Notes: generated from the sequence alone by a model not told the origin. DNA of 64,000 nt from Rhizobium albus (GCA_030160035.1 BSNO01000001.1:1488001-1552000); one strand, 5' to 3'. Positions 38,209-47,993 are shown, numbered from the stretch's first letter. Program-made: numbers and translations.

Positions 38209-40415
38209 GCGACGCGCGCGATCTCGATATCTGCGCCAGCGAGCCGATCCGCATCCCGGGCAGCATTCAGCCGCATGGGGCTATGATCGTGCTGGACGCC
38301 AGCAGCCAAGTCATCACGCAGGTGAGTGCGAATGTCAGCACTTTCGTCGGCCTCGACCTGCGCGTGGGAGAAGGCTTGCCGGAAGAGCTGCGTTCGCTGC
38401 GGGAAGCGATCGAGAGGAAAGCGGCGGATGCCGACGAAGAGCGCTTCCAGGAAGCGCTACAGATCGGCGACAGGACGTGGACCGTCTTGATGCATGCCAA
38501 TGCGCAGGGTCGCCTGATCATCGAATTCGAACAACGCGGCGAGCAGGAAGAACAGGCAATCGAAGCGCTGTTCGTGCGCCTGCAGGCCTTTTCCCAGTCA
38601 TTGCTCGACCATTCGATGGACGACCTGACGACGGCGGCCCGGCAGACGGCTGTTTTCGTGCGGGCCATCACCGGGTTCGACCGGGCGCTGGTCTATCGGT
38701 TCGACCCGGAGTGGAATGGCCACGTCATCGCCCAGGCGAACAATGGTGAGCTGCCGAACTATCTTGGCCTTCGCTTTCCGAGCAAGGACATCCCCCCGCA
38801 GGCGCGGGAGCTTTATCGGACCAACCGGCTGCGGCTGATACCCTCCGCATCCTACGAACCCGTACCGCTCGTCCCGGCGGTCGATCCCGAGCTCAACGCG
38901 CCGCTGGATCTCAGTCTGGCGGCGCTCAGAAGCGTATCGCCCGTCCATCTCGAATATATGCGCAACATGGGCACCGGCTCGTCCATGTCGGTCTCGATCC
39001 TCGTCGACGGAGCGCTGTGGGGTCTTGTCGCCTGCCACAGCCGCAACGCCCATACCGTTTCCGCTAATGCGCGCGCAGCAGCCGATTTCGCCGTTCAGGC
39101 CTTTTCCATGCGGGTGTCGGCGAATGCCCGACTGGAAGATGCCAGCCTGCGCGTCGCCCTGAGTGCGCTTCAAGGGCGATTGCTGGCGATCATGGCTGAA
39201 GAGAACGAACTGAGTGCGGCGCTCGCCCGGGGGGAAAGCGAATTGCTTTCCTATGCGGACGCCACCGGCGCGGCTTTGGCCTCGGACGATGAGATCGTTG
39301 TCTTCGGCGCTGCGCCTCACGCCGCTGCTGTCGAGTCCATGGTCGAATTTCTGGAATCGACCGGCCGGCAGGAATTCTACACGGATCATCTCGGAGCGCA
39401 GATGCCGGGTGCGGAGCGCTTTGCCGAACAGGCGAGCGGGTTGCTGGCCGTGCGCATTTCCGAACTCTACCCGCACTGGCTGATCTGGTTTCGCCCGGAG
39501 GTGATCCGAACCGTGACCTGGGGCGGGGATCCGCACATGGTGGTGCGCGAATCGGGCCGCATTCACCCGCGCCAGTCGTTTCAGTCCTGGCAGGATCAGG
39601 AGCGGGGCAAGTCGACGCCCTGGCGGGAAGCCGAGCTCGATGCCGCGCGCAACCTGCGCAACGCCATTGTCGGCATCGTGCTCCGCAAGGCGGAAGTGCT
39701 TGCCAATCTCTCCGAGAGCTTGCAACGCTCGAACAAGGAACTCGAAGCGTTTTCCTATTCCGTCTCGCACGATCTGCGCGCGCCGTTTCGTCACATCGTC
39801 GGCTATTCGGAACTGTTAAAGGGGCGGTCGACCAATCTCGACGCGAAATCGCGCCATTACCTCGACAGTATTTCGGAATCGGCGCTCGCGGCCGGGCGCC
39901 TCGTGGACGATCTGTTGAATTTTTCCCATCTCGGACGAACGCAGCTCGCGCTGAAGAACGTCGATATGGACAAGATCGTCTCCGAGGTGCGCCATTCGAC
40001 GACGCGGTTGATCGACCAGCGGCAGATCGAATGGGACGTGGCGGCGCTGCCGATCGCGAGAGGCGATCCGACGCTGATCCGTCAGGTCTGGCAGAACCTC
40101 ATCGACAATGCTGTCAAGTATACTGCTCGCGAAGAAGTGTCACGGATCGCAATTCGAGGGTGGCGCGATGGCGACGAGATTTGCTATCAGATTTCGGACA
40201 ATGGTGTCGGCTTTGACATGGCTTACCTTGGCAAGCTGTTCGGCGTGTTTCAGCGCCTGCAGCGAACCGAGGACTTCCAGGGGACGGGAATTGGCCTTGC
40301 ACTGGTTCGGCGCATCATAGACCGGCACAAGGGCCGCGTCTGGGCAGAAGGGAGCGTGGGCGAGGGTGCCACGTTCGGTTTCAGCCTCCCTCTAAAGGTT
40401 AGGATCGATGACTGA
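38205..40415 (+). CDS. bphP: Bacteriophytochrome histidine kinase
   Basis: A 736-residue red/far-red photoreceptor kinase. Cys10, upstream of the PAS domain, is in place to bind biliverdin. The GAF domain has the DIP motif (PSKDIPP, Asp195), His248 (SPVHLEYM) and His278 (VACHSR). The PHY tongue shows PRQSF (455-459). The kinase has phospho-acceptor His522 in SVSHDLRAP, N-box WQNLIDNAVKY and G-boxes DNGVGFD and GTGIGLA. All photochemical and kinase residues expected of the family are present. It overlaps both neighbours. Confidence 0.96.
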   Translation: MSDARDLDICASEPIRIPGSIQPHGAMIVLDASSQVITQVSANVSTFVGLDLRVGEGLPEELRSLREAIERKAADADEERFQEALQIGDRTWTVLMHANAQGRLIIEFEQRGEQEEQAIEALFVRLQAFSQSLLDHSMDDLTTAARQTAVFVRAITGFDRALVYRFDPEWNGHVIAQANNGELPNYLGLRFPSKDIPPQARELYRTNRLRLIPSASYEPVPLVPAVDPELNAPLDLSLAALRSVSPVHLEYMRNMGTGSSMSVSILVDGALWGLVACHSRNAHTVSANARAAADFAVQAFSMRVSANARLEDASLRVALSALQGRLLAIMAEENELSAALARGESELLSYADATGAALASDDEIVVFGAAPHAAAVESMVEFLESTGRQEFYTDHLGAQMPGAERFAEQASGLLAVRISELYPHWLIWFRPEVIRTVTWGGDPHMVVRESGRIHPRQSFQSWQDQERGKSTPWREAELDAARNLRNAIVGIVLRKAEVLANLSESLQRSNKELEAFSYSVSHDLRAPFRHIVGYSELLKGRSTNLDAKSRHYLDSISESALAAGRLVDDLLNFSHLGRTQLALKNVDMDKIVSEVRHSTTRLIDQRQIEWDVAALPIARGDPTLIRQVWQNLIDNAVKYTAREEVSRIAIRGWRDGDEICYQISDNGVGFDMAYLGKLFGVFQRLQRTEDFQGTGIGLALVRRIIDRHKGRVWAEGSVGEGATFGFSLPLKVRIDD

Positions 40416-40863
40416 TTACCGTCCCATTCTGCTTGTCGAAGACAACCCTAAAGACCTCGAACTAACGCTAGAGGCACTGCGCCGCTGCAACATCGTCAAC
40501 GAAATCGCCGTTGCCCGCGATGGTGAAGAAGCGCTCGATTATCTGTTCCGGCGCGGCAAGTTCGAAGGCCGCAACGAGGGTGAGCCGACCGTCGTTCTGC
40601 TGGACCTGAAGCTGCCCAAGATCGACGGGCTGGAAGTGCTTGAGAAGATCAAGTCGCATGCCTTCCTGCAGCGCGTTCCCGTGGTGATGCTGACATCGTC
40701 GCGCGAAGAGCAGGATCTGATCGCCAGCTATGAGCTTGGCGTGAACGCCTTCGTGGTCAAGCCGGTGGAATTCGGCCAGTTCATGGAAGCCATCAGCAAT
40801 CTCGGCGTGTTCTGGGCGCTCCTCAACGAACCTGCTCCGCTGCGGGATCTCGAATGGAAATGA
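40408..40863 (+). CDS. Single-domain response regulator, Rcp1 type
   Basis: A 151-residue receiver with no output domain. Acidic pocket LLVEDNPKD, phospho-acceptor Asp66 in LLDLKLPKIDG, Thr/Ser in MLTSSREE, and Lys in VVKPVEF are present. Rcp1-type receivers are the usual phosphoryl acceptors of bacteriophytochromes. It overlaps bphP by 8 bases and the next gene by 10, implying strict coupling. Confidence 0.94.
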   Translation: MTDYRPILLVEDNPKDLELTLEALRRCNIVNEIAVARDGEEALDYLFRRGKFEGRNEGEPTVVLLDLKLPKIDGLEVLEKIKSHAFLQRVPVVMLTSSREEQDLIASYELGVNAFVVKPVEFGQFMEAISNLGVFWALLNEPAPLRDLEWK

Positions 40864-41903
40864 GCGTTCAACCCGTACGCGCCGATCAGCGCGTCATCCG
40901 GATCGTTCTCCTTGAAGACAGTGATTTCGACGCGGATCTGATCGAGGAGCATTTGGGCGATCTGGGGGATTCCGTCGAGATCGTGCGCGCGGTTGGGCGC
41001 AGCGATTACGAGCAAGCGCTGCGGACCCATTCGGTCGATGTGATCCTGTGCGACTACTCGCTGCCGGGTTTCGATGGCCTTGCCGCGCTCGAAATGGCGA
41101 TGGAACTTGCGCCGGGGACCCCGTTCATCTTCGTGTCCGGTGTGCTCGGCGAAGAGATTGCGATCGAATCCTTCCGCAAGGGCGCGACCGATTACGTGCT
41201 GAAGCAGCGCCTGATCCGGCTGGCCCCGGCGGTGAAGCGCGCGCTCGCCGAAGCGCGGCTGCGCGAAGAGCAGCGCCGCGCCCGCCAGCAGCAGGATTTG
41301 CTGGTTCACGAACTCAGCCACCGCGTGAAGAACACGCTGGCCGTGGTTGCATCGATCATTCGCAACACTGCGCGCCACAGCGTGTCGAAGCAGGATCTCG
41401 AAGAGCGGCTGCTCGGCCGGATTCACGCGATGTCGGATGCCCATGCGCTCTTGTTCGAGGCCAACTGGACGAGCACCGGGCTGCGCGACGTTCTGGAGCG
41501 CATTCTGGCACCTTACCAGCGCAAGCATGCCCGCCAGATCGTCATGGACGGTGGCCGGGTGGACCTGCAGCCGAATTCGGCACTGGTGCTCGGCCTGATC
41601 ATCCACGAACTCGGAACGAACGCTGCCAAGTACGGTGCGCTGTCCACGCCGACGGGTCGTGTCGACGTGACCTGGACGGCACCGCTCGACCGGCATGGCG
41701 AGCGCCGCGTTGAGATGACGTGGAAGGAAAGCGGTGGCCCGCCGGTGGTCGAGCCGACAGCCGCCGGCTTCGGCACGACGCTCATACGGCGCAGTGCAGG
41801 GCCGGAGCTTGGCGGGCAGGCAGCTCTGACCTTTCCGCCGGATGGCGTTCAGTTCAAGCTGAGCTTCGTGGTGGACGAGAACGGCCACAGCCGCAGCCTC
41901 TGA
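40854..41903 (+). CDS. Receiver-HWE histidine kinase fusion
   Basis: A 349-residue protein. Residues 14-125 form a receiver (Asp67 in LCDYSLPGFDG; Lys117 in YVLKQRL). Residues about 150-345 form an HWE kinase: H-box HELSHRVKNTLA (His152/His156), N-box IIHELGTNAAKYGALS, and the diagnostic MTWKESGG. HWE kinases are common in this order and often act in light and general stress signalling. As the last gene in the phytochrome operon it likely receives or relays the phytochrome signal. Confidence 0.92.
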   Translation: MEMSVQPVRADQRVIRIVLLEDSDFDADLIEEHLGDLGDSVEIVRAVGRSDYEQALRTHSVDVILCDYSLPGFDGLAALEMAMELAPGTPFIFVSGVLGEEIAIESFRKGATDYVLKQRLIRLAPAVKRALAEARLREEQRRARQQQDLLVHELSHRVKNTLAVVASIIRNTARHSVSKQDLEERLLGRIHAMSDAHALLFEANWTSTGLRDVLERILAPYQRKHARQIVMDGGRVDLQPNSALVLGLIIHELGTNAAKYGALSTPTGRVDVTWTAPLDRHGERRVEMTWKESGGPPVVEPTAAGFGTTLIRRSAGPELGGQAALTFPPDGVQFKLSFVVDENGHSRSL

Positions 41904-41912
41904 GAGGCTGCG
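41892..41912. terminator. Hairpin with the kinase stop codon as its loop
   Basis: Nine-base arms CGCAGCCTC and GAGGCTGCG enclose TGA, the stop codon of the HWE kinase gene. It lies between convergent genes with no T-run. It may end the phytochrome operon or protect its 3' end. Confidence 0.45.
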
Positions 41913-41928
41913 TGCATAGCGCCGCGGA

Positions 41929-42333
41929 CTATTCGTAGGTGAAAGACGCGCACATCTCCTCATCGGAGCCCGGCACGTCCTGCGTGTCGAACATCGCGAC
42001 GATCGTCAGGTCGTCCGTGCCGGCCCAGGTCGCCACATAGGTGACGGACGCATCGCCGCAGAGAGTGTTGCCGTTCAGAAGATCGAGCACCTGCGGCTCG
42101 CCGACGCTGTAGACCGAGGCTGCCACTTCCTCACCATCGACGACGAAGACGTCCTGGACCAGTTCGTCGAACACCAGCGACTGTCCATCCGAGAAGACGA
42201 TCTCGCTGTCATCGAGGCTGATGTCGCCGGTGATCGACATGGCGGTCGTACTGATGGCCGTGAAGTCCTCCGCCATGGCGGGCGTGATCACAAGCGCTCC
42301 GGCAATGAGCGCGGTCGGGAAGAAGAGACGCAT
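41929..42333 (-). CDS. Small secreted protein of unknown function
   Basis: A 134-residue protein with a clear signal peptide (MRLFFPTALIAGALVI; cleavage after AMA near residue 21). The mature part is acidic, rich in beta-prone residues, and has two cysteines (NTLCGDA and EEMCASF) that may form a disulfide. GAAAGG lies before the start. I do not recognise the family. It is convergent with the phytochrome operon. Confidence 0.75.
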   Translation of the reverse strand: MRLFFPTALIAGALVITPAMAEDFTAISTTAMSITGDISLDDSEIVFSDGQSLVFDELVQDVFVVDGEEVAASVYSVGEPQVLDLLNGNTLCGDASVTYVATWAGTDDLTIVAMFDTQDVPGSDEEMCASFTYE

Positions 42334-42531
42334 GAGCGGCCTTTCGAAAGCGGGACGGGCAGGACGGCGATGCTGCAGCCGAATTTTCCAACAACACATC
42401 GCAGGATCGGCGCGGTCAAACAGCAAAATCTGTACGGGCGGCACGGGCGGTTTCCAACGGTCGACAAATCGCTTTAGTGTCAACTGACGGCGCGTCTTGC
42501 GCTCAGACAGTGTCGAAAGCTGGACGGCTTG

Positions 42532-42909
42532 ATGGTTCACACGCTTCTCGTTGCGCTCGGTGGGGGGCTTGGCGCGGCGCTTCGCCATCTCACCAATCTC
42601 GCCGCTTTCAGGCTGCTCGGGCCGAACTTTCCCTTCGGCACGCTTGCGGTCAACGTCATCGGCTCGTTTCTGATGGGCGTGCTGGTGGAAGTGGTGGCGC
42701 GGCGCTTCGGCGCATCGGCGGAATTGCGGCTCTTCCTTGCCACGGGCGTGCTCGGCGGCTACACGACCTTCTCCGCATTCTCGCTGGACACGATCGTTCT
42801 CTGGGAGCGCGGCGCCCCGGGCCTCGCCGTCGCCTATGTGGGATTGAGTGTCCTGCTCTCGCTTGCTGCGATCATCGGCGGGCTCTGGCTGGCGCGGACG
42901 GTTTTCTGA
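42532..42909 (+). CDS. crcB: Fluoride channel CrcB (Fluc)
   Basis: A 125-residue membrane protein with four transmembrane helices that exports fluoride as an antiparallel dimer. The signatures GGGLGAALRH (residue 10 on), FGTLAVNVIGSF and GVLGGYTTFSAFS are present. ATG 42532 is preferred over the TTG one codon upstream. I looked for a fluoride riboswitch in the 200 bases upstream and saw none. Confidence 0.95.
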   Translation: MVHTLLVALGGGLGAALRHLTNLAAFRLLGPNFPFGTLAVNVIGSFLMGVLVEVVARRFGASAELRLFLATGVLGGYTTFSAFSLDTIVLWERGAPGLAVAYVGLSVLLSLAAIIGGLWLARTVF

Positions 42910-42926
42910 ACGGGATTGTGAACGAT

Positions 42927-43910
42927 ATGGCAGGCGTCGAGCAACGCAAGGTGGACGGCGACGAAGCGGGCATGCGGCTCGACCGCTGGTTCAAACAGCA
43001 TTATCCGGGGCTCGGTTTCGGGCAGTTGCAGAAGCTGTTGCGATCGGGCCAGATCCGCGTCGATGGCGGGCGGGCGAAATCGGATACGCGGGTGCAGCCG
43101 GGCCAGATGGTGCGCGTGCCGCCGCTTGGCGTGGACGAGAAGAAGACCGGGCCGATCTCGCCGCGTGCCGTGCGTTCCGCACCGGACCACGAACTTCTGA
43201 GCCAGATGCTGATCTACGAGGACCCCAAGGTTTTCGTGTTCAACAAGCCGGCCGGCCTTGCGGTGCAGGGCGGATCGGGCCTGTCGCGCCATGTGGACGG
43301 GATGCTGGAAGTGTGGCGCAACAAGAAGGGCGAGAAGCCGCGGCTCGTCCACCGGCTCGACCGCGAGACCTCAGGCGTGCTGGTGGTTGCCCGCACGCGC
43401 GGCGCGGCGCAGGCGCTGACGGCGGCGTTTCGCGAGCGGACGACCAAGAAGACCTATTGGGCGCTGGTGCGCGGCGTGCCGAAGAAGCGCGAAGACAAGA
43501 TCTCGACATGGCTGGTGAAGGAAGCGACGGCCGATGGCGACCGGATGCGCGTTGCCAAGCATGGCGAGCCCGATGCCGATCACGCGGTTTCCTATTACCG
43601 GATCATCGAGCAGGCGGCGCAGAACCTCGCCTGGCTGGAGATGGAGCCCTATACGGGACGCACGCACCAGCTGCGCGTCCACGCCGCCCATATCGGCCAT
43701 CCGATCCTCGGTGATCCGAAATATTTCGAAGCGGACGAGAACTGGACACTGCCCGGCGGCATGCAGAACCGGCTGCATCTGCACGCGCGGCGGATCATCA
43801 TTCCCAATCCGGCGGGCGGATCGATCGACGTGACAGCGGAACTGCCGCCGCACATGGTGCAGAGCTTCAACCTCATCGGTTTCGACGAGGCGGAAGGTGC
43901 GACGGACTGA
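42927..43910 (+). CDS. RluC/RluD-family 23S rRNA pseudouridine synthase
   Basis: A 327-residue protein: N-terminal S4 RNA-binding domain (residues 12-70; RLDRWFKQHYPGL) and a pseudouridine synthase domain with the catalytic Asp in LVHRLDRETSG (near 150) and GRTHQLRVHAAHIGHPILGD. A GTG nine bases upstream (42918) is an alternative start. The exact rRNA positions cannot be told; RluC is the most likely match. Confidence 0.92.
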   Translation: MAGVEQRKVDGDEAGMRLDRWFKQHYPGLGFGQLQKLLRSGQIRVDGGRAKSDTRVQPGQMVRVPPLGVDEKKTGPISPRAVRSAPDHELLSQMLIYEDPKVFVFNKPAGLAVQGGSGLSRHVDGMLEVWRNKKGEKPRLVHRLDRETSGVLVVARTRGAAQALTAAFRERTTKKTYWALVRGVPKKREDKISTWLVKEATADGDRMRVAKHGEPDADHAVSYYRIIEQAAQNLAWLEMEPYTGRTHQLRVHAAHIGHPILGDPKYFEADENWTLPGGMQNRLHLHARRIIIPNPAGGSIDVTAELPPHMVQSFNLIGFDEAEGATD

Positions 43911-43915
43911 CAAAC

Positions 43916-44755
43916 ATGGCTGAGAACGACAACAAGCGCGATGACGGGCACCACGACGGGTCGATGCGCGACATCTTTGCCGAGCTTTCCGAAGCGGCAA
44001 TGAGCGATCCGGACCCGGTGAAGCGCGCGCAGAAGCAGATGCAGAAGCCGCTGCCGAAGCGGTTCTACACGCAAGCCGGCATCGAAGCGGGCGAGGGCGG
44101 CTTCACTGTGACGCTGGATGGGCGGCCCGTGCGCACGCCGGCGCGCCAGCTTCTGACGCTGCCGAGCGCCGTGACGGCGGAAAAGACGGCGGCCGAATGG
44201 GAGGCGCAGGGCGAGACGATCGACCCCGCTACGATGCCGCTGACCCGGCTTGCCAATACGGCGATCGACGGGATTGCGCAGGATACCCAGGCGGTGGCCG
44301 AGGATGTGCTGCGCTTTGCCGGCACGGACCTGATCTGCTACCGCGCCGATGGGCCAGAGCGGCTGGTGGAACGCCAGGGCGCGGAATGGGACCCGGTGCT
44401 GGACTGGGCGCAGGCGGAGCTTGCCGCGCGCTTCGTGCTGGCCGAAGGCGTGATGCATGTGGCGCAGCCGAAGGAGGCGCTGGCGGCTTTCGGTGCGGCG
44501 CTCAAGGGCTTCACCGAGCCGCTCGATCTGGCGGCGCTGCACCTGGCAACGAGCCTGACGGGTTCGGCGCTGATTGCCATGGCGCTCGCCCGCGGCGCAC
44601 TGACACCCGACGAGGCGTGGGCGAAGGCGCATCTCGACGAGACCTGGAACGCGGAGCTCTGGGGCGAGGATTACGAAGCGGCGAAGCGCCGGGAAAGCCG
44701 GCGGCGCGATTTCGATGCTGCGTCCTTCGTCCTGCTTGCCAGACGGGACGGTTGA
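43916..44755 (+). CDS. ATP12-type F1-ATPase assembly chaperone
   Basis: A 279-residue ATP12 protein that binds the F1 alpha subunit during assembly. Family stretches are KRFYTQAGIEAGEGGFTVTLDGRPVRTP, LPLTRLANTAID-like MPLTRLANTAIDG, and DLICYRADGPERLVERQ. It starts six bases after the pseudouridine synthase gene. With the zeta inhibitor at 15.9 kb this is the second F1 accessory gene in the window. Confidence 0.92.
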   Translation: MAENDNKRDDGHHDGSMRDIFAELSEAAMSDPDPVKRAQKQMQKPLPKRFYTQAGIEAGEGGFTVTLDGRPVRTPARQLLTLPSAVTAEKTAAEWEAQGETIDPATMPLTRLANTAIDGIAQDTQAVAEDVLRFAGTDLICYRADGPERLVERQGAEWDPVLDWAQAELAARFVLAEGVMHVAQPKEALAAFGAALKGFTEPLDLAALHLATSLTGSALIAMALARGALTPDEAWAKAHLDETWNAELWGEDYEAAKRRESRRRDFDAASFVLLARRDG

Positions 44756-44835
44756 GGCATTCTGCCGCCCGACGGTGCACGATCGACGACCACGACCACA
44801 AAGACCGACACTGACGATCTGCGGGAGGAACGCGC

Positions 44836-46368
44836 TTGAAACACGTGCTGGTGGAGCTTGAGGAGCGGCGGGCAAAGGCGAGGCTCGGCGGCGGCGAGGC
44901 GCGGATCGCGGCCCAGCACGCCAAGGGCAAGCTGACGGCGCGCGAGCGCATCGAGTGCTTCCTCGACGAGGGGAGTTTCGAAGAGTTCGACATGTTCGTC
45001 GAGCACCGCTCCACCGATTTCGGCATGCAGGACACCAAGATTTCCGGCGACGGCGTCGTGACCGGCTGGGGCACGGTGAATGGCCGAACGGTGTTCATTT
45101 TCGCCAAGGATTTCACGGTGTTCGGCGGGTCTCTTTCCGAGGCGCATGCGGAAAAGGTGATCAAGCTTCAGGACATGGCGCTGAAAAACCGGGCGCCGAT
45201 CATCGGGCTCTACGACGCGGGCGGCGCGCGCATCCAGGAAGGCGTGGCGGCACTTGGCGGCTATGCGGAGATTTTCCAGCGCAATGTGCTCGCCTCCGGC
45301 GTCATCCCGCAGATTTCGGTGATCATGGGACCGTGCGCGGGCGGCGACGTCTATTCGCCGGCGATGACCGACTTCATCTTCATGGTGCGCGACACGTCCT
45401 ACATGTTCGTGACCGGCCCGGATGTGGTGAAGACCGTGACCAACGAGACGGTGAGCGCCGAGGAACTCGGCGGCGCCTCGATCCACACGACGAAATCCTC
45501 GATCGCCGACGGGGCCTATGACAACGATGTCGAGGCGCTGTTGCAGATGCGCCGGCTGATCGACCTTCTGCCGCAATCCAACACATCCGACGTGCCGGAG
45601 ATCGACAACTACCAGAGCGTCGACGAGATGGACGCGTCGCTCGACACGCTGGTGCCCGACAACGCCAACAAGCCCTATGACGTGAAGGAACTGATCGTCA
45701 AAGTGATCGACGAGGGCGATTTCTTCGAAATACAGGCGGCCTTTGCCAAGAACATCGTCTGCGGCTTCGGCCGCGTGGAGGGCCGCACGGTGGGCTTCGT
45801 CGCCAACCAGCCGATGGTGCTGGCCGGCGTTCTCGACAGCGACGCCTCGCGCAAGGCCGCGCGGTTCGTGCGCTTCTGCGACTGCTTCAACATTCCGATC
45901 GTCACCTTCGTCGACGTGCCGGGCTTCCTGCCGGGCACGGCGCAGGAATATGGCGGGCTGATCAAGCATGGCGCCAAGCTGCTCTTCGCCTATGGCGAAG
46001 CGACGGTGCCGAAGGTGACCGTGATCACCCGCAAGGCCTATGGCGGCGCCTATGACGTGATGGCCTCGAAGCACCTGCGCGGCGACATCAACTATGCCTG
46101 GCCCTCCGCCCAGATCGCCGTGATGGGCGCCAAGGGCGCCGTCGAGATCATCTTCCGCAAGGACATCGCCGACCCGGAAAAGATCGCCGCGCACACGAAG
46201 ATGTACGAAGACCGCTTCCTCTCCCCCTTCGTCGCCGCCGAACGCGGCTATATCGACGAGGTGATCATGCCGCATTCGACCCGCAAACGCATCGCGCGGG
46301 GCTTAAGGATGCTCAGGAACAAGAGCCTGAGCAATCCTTGGAAGAAGCACGATAACATTCCGTTGTGA
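44836..46368 (+). CDS. pccB: Propionyl-CoA carboxylase beta chain PccB
   Basis: A 510-residue carboxyltransferase subunit that moves CO2 from biotin to propionyl-CoA. The N-terminal [21 protein letters not shown] and the glycine-rich oxyanion sites GGARIQEG and GPCAGGDVY are clear. TTG at 44836 is the likely start because GGGAGGA lies 7 bases before it; a GTG three codons later is the alternative. The alpha chain gene is not in the window. Confidence 0.94.
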   Translation: MKHVLVELEERRAKARLGGGEARIAAQHAKGKLTARERIECFLDEGSFEEFDMFVEHRSTDFGMQDTKISGDGVVTGWGTVNGRTVFIFAKDFTVFGGSLSEAHAEKVIKLQDMALKNRAPIIGLYDAGGARIQEGVAALGGYAEIFQRNVLASGVIPQISVIMGPCAGGDVYSPAMTDFIFMVRDTSYMFVTGPDVVKTVTNETVSAEELGGASIHTTKSSIADGAYDNDVEALLQMRRLIDLLPQSNTSDVPEIDNYQSVDEMDASLDTLVPDNANKPYDVKELIVKVIDEGDFFEIQAAFAKNIVCGFGRVEGRTVGFVANQPMVLAGVLDSDASRKAARFVRFCDCFNIPIVTFVDVPGFLPGTAQEYGGLIKHGAKLLFAYGEATVPKVTVITRKAYGGAYDVMASKHLRGDINYAWPSAQIAVMGAKGAVEIIFRKDIADPEKIAAHTKMYEDRFLSPFVAAERGYIDEVIMPHSTRKRIARGLRMLRNKSLSNPWKKHDNIPL

Positions 46369-46372
46369 AGGC

Positions 46373-46801
46373 TTAGCAGCGGATAATTTGAAGGTAGTCG
46401 GACGCGGCGAGTTTCAGCATCACGGCATCGCGGCTGACGATCGGTATCCTGCGATGTCGAGCAGTGGCGATCAGGTAGCAGTCACCGGGGTCGCGGTGGT
46501 CGGTTTCGACTGCGGCCTGCGCCGCCAAGCATGCAATCCGCTGGCCGACGGGAATGACTTTGGCGCCGATCGCTCTTATGGCCGCCGAGAACCAGGTGCC
46601 AGCAGACGCATCGCCGAACGACGTCGGGTTCTTGTGCGCGGGTTTCGCAGCAGCGATCGCCAGCTCCCATGCGGAGATAGGCGAAACGAACAGCGCATTG
46701 GTCGACTGGGCATCTGCGATCGTCACGAGAGCGGCATCGGTCATCACATCGGCGGACGTGACCAGCCAGTAGAGGGCATGCGTATCGAGCAATACCCCCA
46801 T
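46373..46801 (-). CDS. vapC: PIN-domain toxin, VapC family
   Basis: A 142-residue PIN nuclease. The acidic residues are in place: Asp6 in LLDTHALYW, Glu in SAWELAIA, and Asp in DHRDPGDCYLIATA. VapC toxins cut tRNA or rRNA and are held by a cognate antitoxin. The start at 46801 lies 10 bases after the stop of the small upstream gene, the normal antitoxin-toxin order. The gene ends four bases from pccB on the other strand. Confidence 0.88.
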   Translation of the reverse strand: MGVLLDTHALYWLVTSADVMTDAALVTIADAQSTNALFVSPISAWELAIAAAKPAHKNPTSFGDASAGTWFSAAIRAIGAKVIPVGQRIACLAAQAAVETDHRDPGDCYLIATARHRRIPIVSRDAVMLKLAASDYLQIIRC

Positions 46802-46811
46802 CGATCTTCGT

Positions 46812-47018
46812 TTACTTCTCGACGTCTTTGCGCCGGCCCGGCGTTTTGTGCTTGGCTGCCTGCTCGGCAATCGGGCGGGTGAGGTCGATCCCCTCGCGTA
46901 GTGGCAGTTCCACCGACTTCATGGAGTCGGCGCCTCTTAGTTCGACGAACCGTCCCATGGCGGCGTCGCGAATGACGCGCTTGGTCGGCTCTGCTGTGGG
47001 GCGATGGAGCTTGTTCAT
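46812..47018 (-). CDS. Probable VapB-like antitoxin
   Basis: A 68-residue basic protein directly upstream of vapC. It contains GRFVELRGADSMKSVELP and a lysine-rich tail. The assignment rests mainly on position and size; the fold (AbrB, Phd or other) is not certain by eye. Start at 47018 (MNKLHRP) is preferred over 47060. Confidence 0.6.
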   Translation of the reverse strand: MNKLHRPTAEPTKRVIRDAAMGRFVELRGADSMKSVELPLREGIDLTRPIAEQAAKHKTPGRRKDVEK

Positions 47019-47060
47019 GTGGAGACTGTAGCGGCTTTGTGGTAAATGGACTAGCGGCAT

Positions 47061-47993
47061 CTACAGCATGCCTGCCGACCGCGCTGCTCGGCGACGCCCC
47101 ACCACGTTCTCAATGACACGGGGTTGCGGATTCCGGCCGAAGCGGTTCTCGACAAAACGCCGGTGGCTTGCGTCAGCTCCCCAAACATACCTCTTCGCTC
47201 CCTCCACGACCTGGCGGTTGATCTCCTTGACTAGCTGGACAGGGTCTACCAAGCGAGTCTGCTCGAGAAAGTTTGCATCTCTTGCGCCTATCCATATCGA
47301 CCTCGGCCCAATCGGCAGCACCACGTGCGCATGCTTCTCTGCGAGCAGTGTGCGGATAACCGGCCTATCGGAAGTTAGTAAAGACGGTGCATGCGGTGCC
47401 GTCTCAAGGACACGCCAATGCATTCTATTGAGCGTCAAGCCGACGCTTTCGTGGTCGATCAGCGTGTACAATACCTCAAACTGATGGCGCTCCTTTTCTG
47501 CCAGCGGCTGGGAAGCGAGATACTCCGAAAAGGTCTCCGGGTCGCCCAGCTTGCGAACCGCTTGATATCGCAGTTCCGCTACCGCATCGGTCTTCGAGAA
47601 ATCTTCGTGCCACCATTCTCGAAACATCATGATGTCCTCTGGACAGCGTGTAAGTAGCGAGAGAATGAATCGGCTCCATGCAGAGCGGCTATGACCGTCC
47701 CACGGAGCATTATGGCCTTGCGCCTTTAGCATCTGTAGCGACTGAGATGCCCATAGGTCTAGCTGCTTGAAGAAAGTCTCCTCTACTTGTTGGGCTAGTT
47801 TAGGCTCATAGCCCTTCAGTTCGTATAATCGCGTTTCGTAGCCTGTTGCTTCTGCTGTCACCTCCTTGACCGCGATTTTGCGATTATGATGATTGGAATA
47901 TTCCGTCAGCTTGGCCGTCGTGTCCCGTTCCCACGATCGTAGATAAAACGCCGGGATGAAGTGATGTTTGGTAGGTGGATTGGCAGGCTTCAT
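47061..47993 (-). CDS. DUF4238-domain protein
   Basis: A 310-residue protein that opens with the DUF4238 pattern KHHFIPAFYLRSW. Later parts include RFILSLLTRCPEDI and LLTSDRPVIRT, where the family has a conserved metal/nuclease-like core of unknown activity. Base composition and codon use differ from the flanking GC-rich genes, which suggests transfer. DUF4238 genes are often found in mobile or defence-rich regions. The start at 47993 has only a weak binding site. Confidence 0.82.
   Translation of the reverse strand: MKPANPPTKHHFIPAFYLRSWERDTTAKLTEYSNHHNRKIAVKEVTAEATGYETRLYELKGYEPKLAQQVEETFFKQLDLWASQSLQMLKAQGHNAPWDGHSRSAWSRFILSLLTRCPEDIMMFREWWHEDFSKTDAVAELRYQAVRKLGDPETFSEYLASQPLAEKERHQFEVLYTLIDHESVGLTLNRMHWRVLETAPHAPSLLTSDRPVIRTLLAEKHAHVVLPIGPRSIWIGARDANFLEQTRLVDPVQLVKEINRQVVEGAKRYVWGADASHRRFVENRFGRNPQPRVIENVVGRRRAARSAGML

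Noticed and set aside
42334-42531. Fluoride riboswitch upstream of crcB
   Set aside because: I looked for the conserved fluoride aptamer pattern and did not see it.
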